Part shown: positions 62,972 to 64,000 of the stretch, piece by piece
How positions within the stretch are numbered: the stretch's first letter is position 1
How the letters are laid out: each line of letters starts with the position of its first letter
Source of the DNA: Cypionkella sp049896245
Lineage (GTDB): Bacteria; Pseudomonadota; Alphaproteobacteria; Rhodobacterales; Rhodobacteraceae
Assembly: GCF_049896245.1 (NCBI RefSeq)
Contig: NZ_JAFCTX010000028.1
Location: 1 to 64,000 of the forward strand
DNA length: 64,000 nucleotides
Direction of reading: 5' to 3'
Notes under the pieces: generated by a model
What the model was told of the DNA's origin: nothing
What the model saw: the letters and a program-made list of their open reading frames with translations, nothing else
The model's database searches: none
Program-made: the position numbers and the translations under genes

Positions 62972-63179
62972 GATCTGCCCCTTAGGTGGAATTGCACTGT
63001 CGGGCGTTGATACTTTGGAACGGAACCAAATAAAAGTCAGCATGACTGACCTATGTTTGGGTTTTTTCGATGGTAGGTCAACAATTCTGACGGATTTCAT
63101 ATAATTTAGGTCAGTATGTAGTGCCTATATTGCATGACAGACCGATCTTGCTGCCCAACTGCAAGGCGATTCGTGGAAA
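62972..63179. promoter_or_regulatory. gltD upstream region with two 15-bp GTCA...TGAC dyads
   Basis: GTCAG-N5-CTGAC at 63036-63050 and GTCA-N7-TGAC at 63077-63091 are both 15 bases long and have centres 41 bases apart, close to four helical turns. A further GTCAG half-site is at 63110-63114. The spacing suggests cooperative binding of a dimeric regulator, such as an Lrp/GntR-type protein. The region is AT-rich and separates gltD from uppP, both read on the minus strand, so the gltD promoter should be here. Confidence 0.5.
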
Positions 63180-63974
63180 TCAGGCGATCATCCCGGCAGC
63201 GGTCAGCGCCAGAAGCAGGCTGCCAAAGACAATACGGTAGATCGCGAAGGCGGTGAAGCGGTGGCTGCGGATATAGGTCAGCAGCCATTTGACGGCGACG
63301 AAGGCAGTGAGGGTCGAGACGACGAAGGCGATGGCAAGCGAGGTCCAGTCGCCCTCGACCGTGCCGTGGCGGAATTGGCTGAGAAGCTCATATCCGCTGG
63401 CGGCATACATCGTCGGGATACCGACCAGAAAGGTAAATTCGGTGGCGGCGGCACGGTTTGAGGTGCCGAGCAGCATGGCGATGAAGATCGTCGCTGCAGA
63501 GCGTGAGGTGCCGGGGAAGACGCCCGCCACCACCTGCGCCAGACCGACAGCGATGGCGACGCGCAGGGTGATTTGGGCGCTGTCGGGCAGTTTGGCGGCG
63601 AAATGCTCGGCTGCCAGCATCCAGATACCGCCGATCACCAAGGCCCAAGCGACGGGCTGGATGGTGGTGGGCAATTCAAACCCAAGTTTCTTGACAATCA
63701 GGCCGAGGATTGCGGTGATCAGGAAGGCGACGGTCAGCTTGATCAGGTAATCGCGGTTTTCAGGCAGCCGCCAATGCAGCAGCAGATCGGTGATGCGCCG
63801 CCAGTAGATCAGCGTCACGGCGAGGATCGCTCCGGCCTGAATGACGATATTATAGGTGTCCGAGCGCGCACCCAGCCAGTGTTCGGCCAGCAATAGATGG
63901 CCGGTGCTGGAGATCGGCAGGAATTCGGTGATGCCTTCGATCAGGCCCAGCAGAACGTCATTAAGATAGGTCAC
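63180..63974 (-). CDS. uppP: Undecaprenyl-diphosphatase
   Basis: 264-residue polytopic BacA/UppP protein recycling undecaprenyl diphosphate carrier for peptidoglycan and polysaccharide synthesis; it also confers bacitracin tolerance. Signature regions are GLIEGITEFLPISSTGHLLL (residues about 10-29) and GVFPGTSRSAATIFIAMLLG (about 151-170). About eight transmembrane helices. The start is the ATG at 63974; only 26 bases of upstream sequence remain. Confidence 0.95.
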   Translation of the reverse strand: MTYLNDVLLGLIEGITEFLPISSTGHLLLAEHWLGARSDTYNIVIQAGAILAVTLIYWRRITDLLLHWRLPENRDYLIKLTVAFLITAILGLIVKKLGFELPTTIQPVAWALVIGGIWMLAAEHFAAKLPDSAQITLRVAIAVGLAQVVAGVFPGTSRSAATIFIAMLLGTSNRAAATEFTFLVGIPTMYAASGYELLSQFRHGTVEGDWTSLAIAFVVSTLTAFVAVKWLLTYIRSHRFTAFAIYRIVFGSLLLALTAAGMIA

Positions 63975-64000
63975 GGCAATTCCCTTGGGCTGGATCGAAT

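Overview
This is a high-GC alphaproteobacterial chromosome segment. The gene families and layout (glutamate synthase, queG and uppP neighbours, M81/peptide-transporter operon) suggest Rhodobacterales, near Rhodobacter/Gemmobacter/Paracoccus, but I cannot fix the genus. No tRNA, rRNA, CRISPR array or prophage is visible. The window is mostly coding, with long same-strand operons joined by ATGA overlaps.

Layout. 1-119: right end of an IS5-like insertion sequence whose terminal repeat supplies the last codons and stop of a cytochrome P450 gene (95-1363), which is divergent from a class I glutamine amidotransferase. 2150-11850: a peptide/amino-acid utilisation locus. A minus-strand operon (RpiR regulator, solute-binding protein, two permeases, two ATPases, M81 peptidase) is divergent from an enolase-superfamily racemase and a GNAT acyltransferase. 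11887-21750: an Old Yellow Enzyme-type demethylase/reductase with a TetR regulator, hpaI/hpaR, an RND efflux pair, and pcaF.

21881-38084 is the centrepiece: a 12-gene minus-strand operon homologous to alginate biosynthesis operons, in the order algD-alg8-alg44-algA-algG-algI-algJ-SLR-algX-algF-SLR(large)-algL. The sugar-nucleotide enzyme, the polymerase and the whole O-acetylation set keep their catalytic residues. AlgG lacks DPHD, AlgL has Leu at the His192 position, the isomerase half of AlgA has lost its metal site, and Alg44 lacks a canonical c-di-GMP motif. I find no AlgE porin gene. A LuxR-type regulator and a secreted RTX/beta-helix protein lie just upstream. The most economical reading is an acetylated polymannuronate (or alginate-like) exopolysaccharide system that keeps AlgG and AlgL as scaffold parts and may be uncoupled from c-di-GMP.

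41871-45639 holds an unusual three-gene unit (YceI-OmpA fusion, CxxCH protein, membrane Ser/Thr kinase) ending in a good terminator. 46234-50620 is a chaperone-usher locus of the spore-coat-U type whose chaperone is only about one domain long. From 50614 to the right edge is mostly housekeeping: queG, a GST, mtgA, a ParDE pair, a GcvT-like protein, gltB and gltD with two small genes between them, and uppP.

Surface polysaccharide, pili, a kinase module and a secreted beta-helix protein lie together between 21.9 and 50.6 kb, so this stretch looks like a cell-surface/biofilm region.
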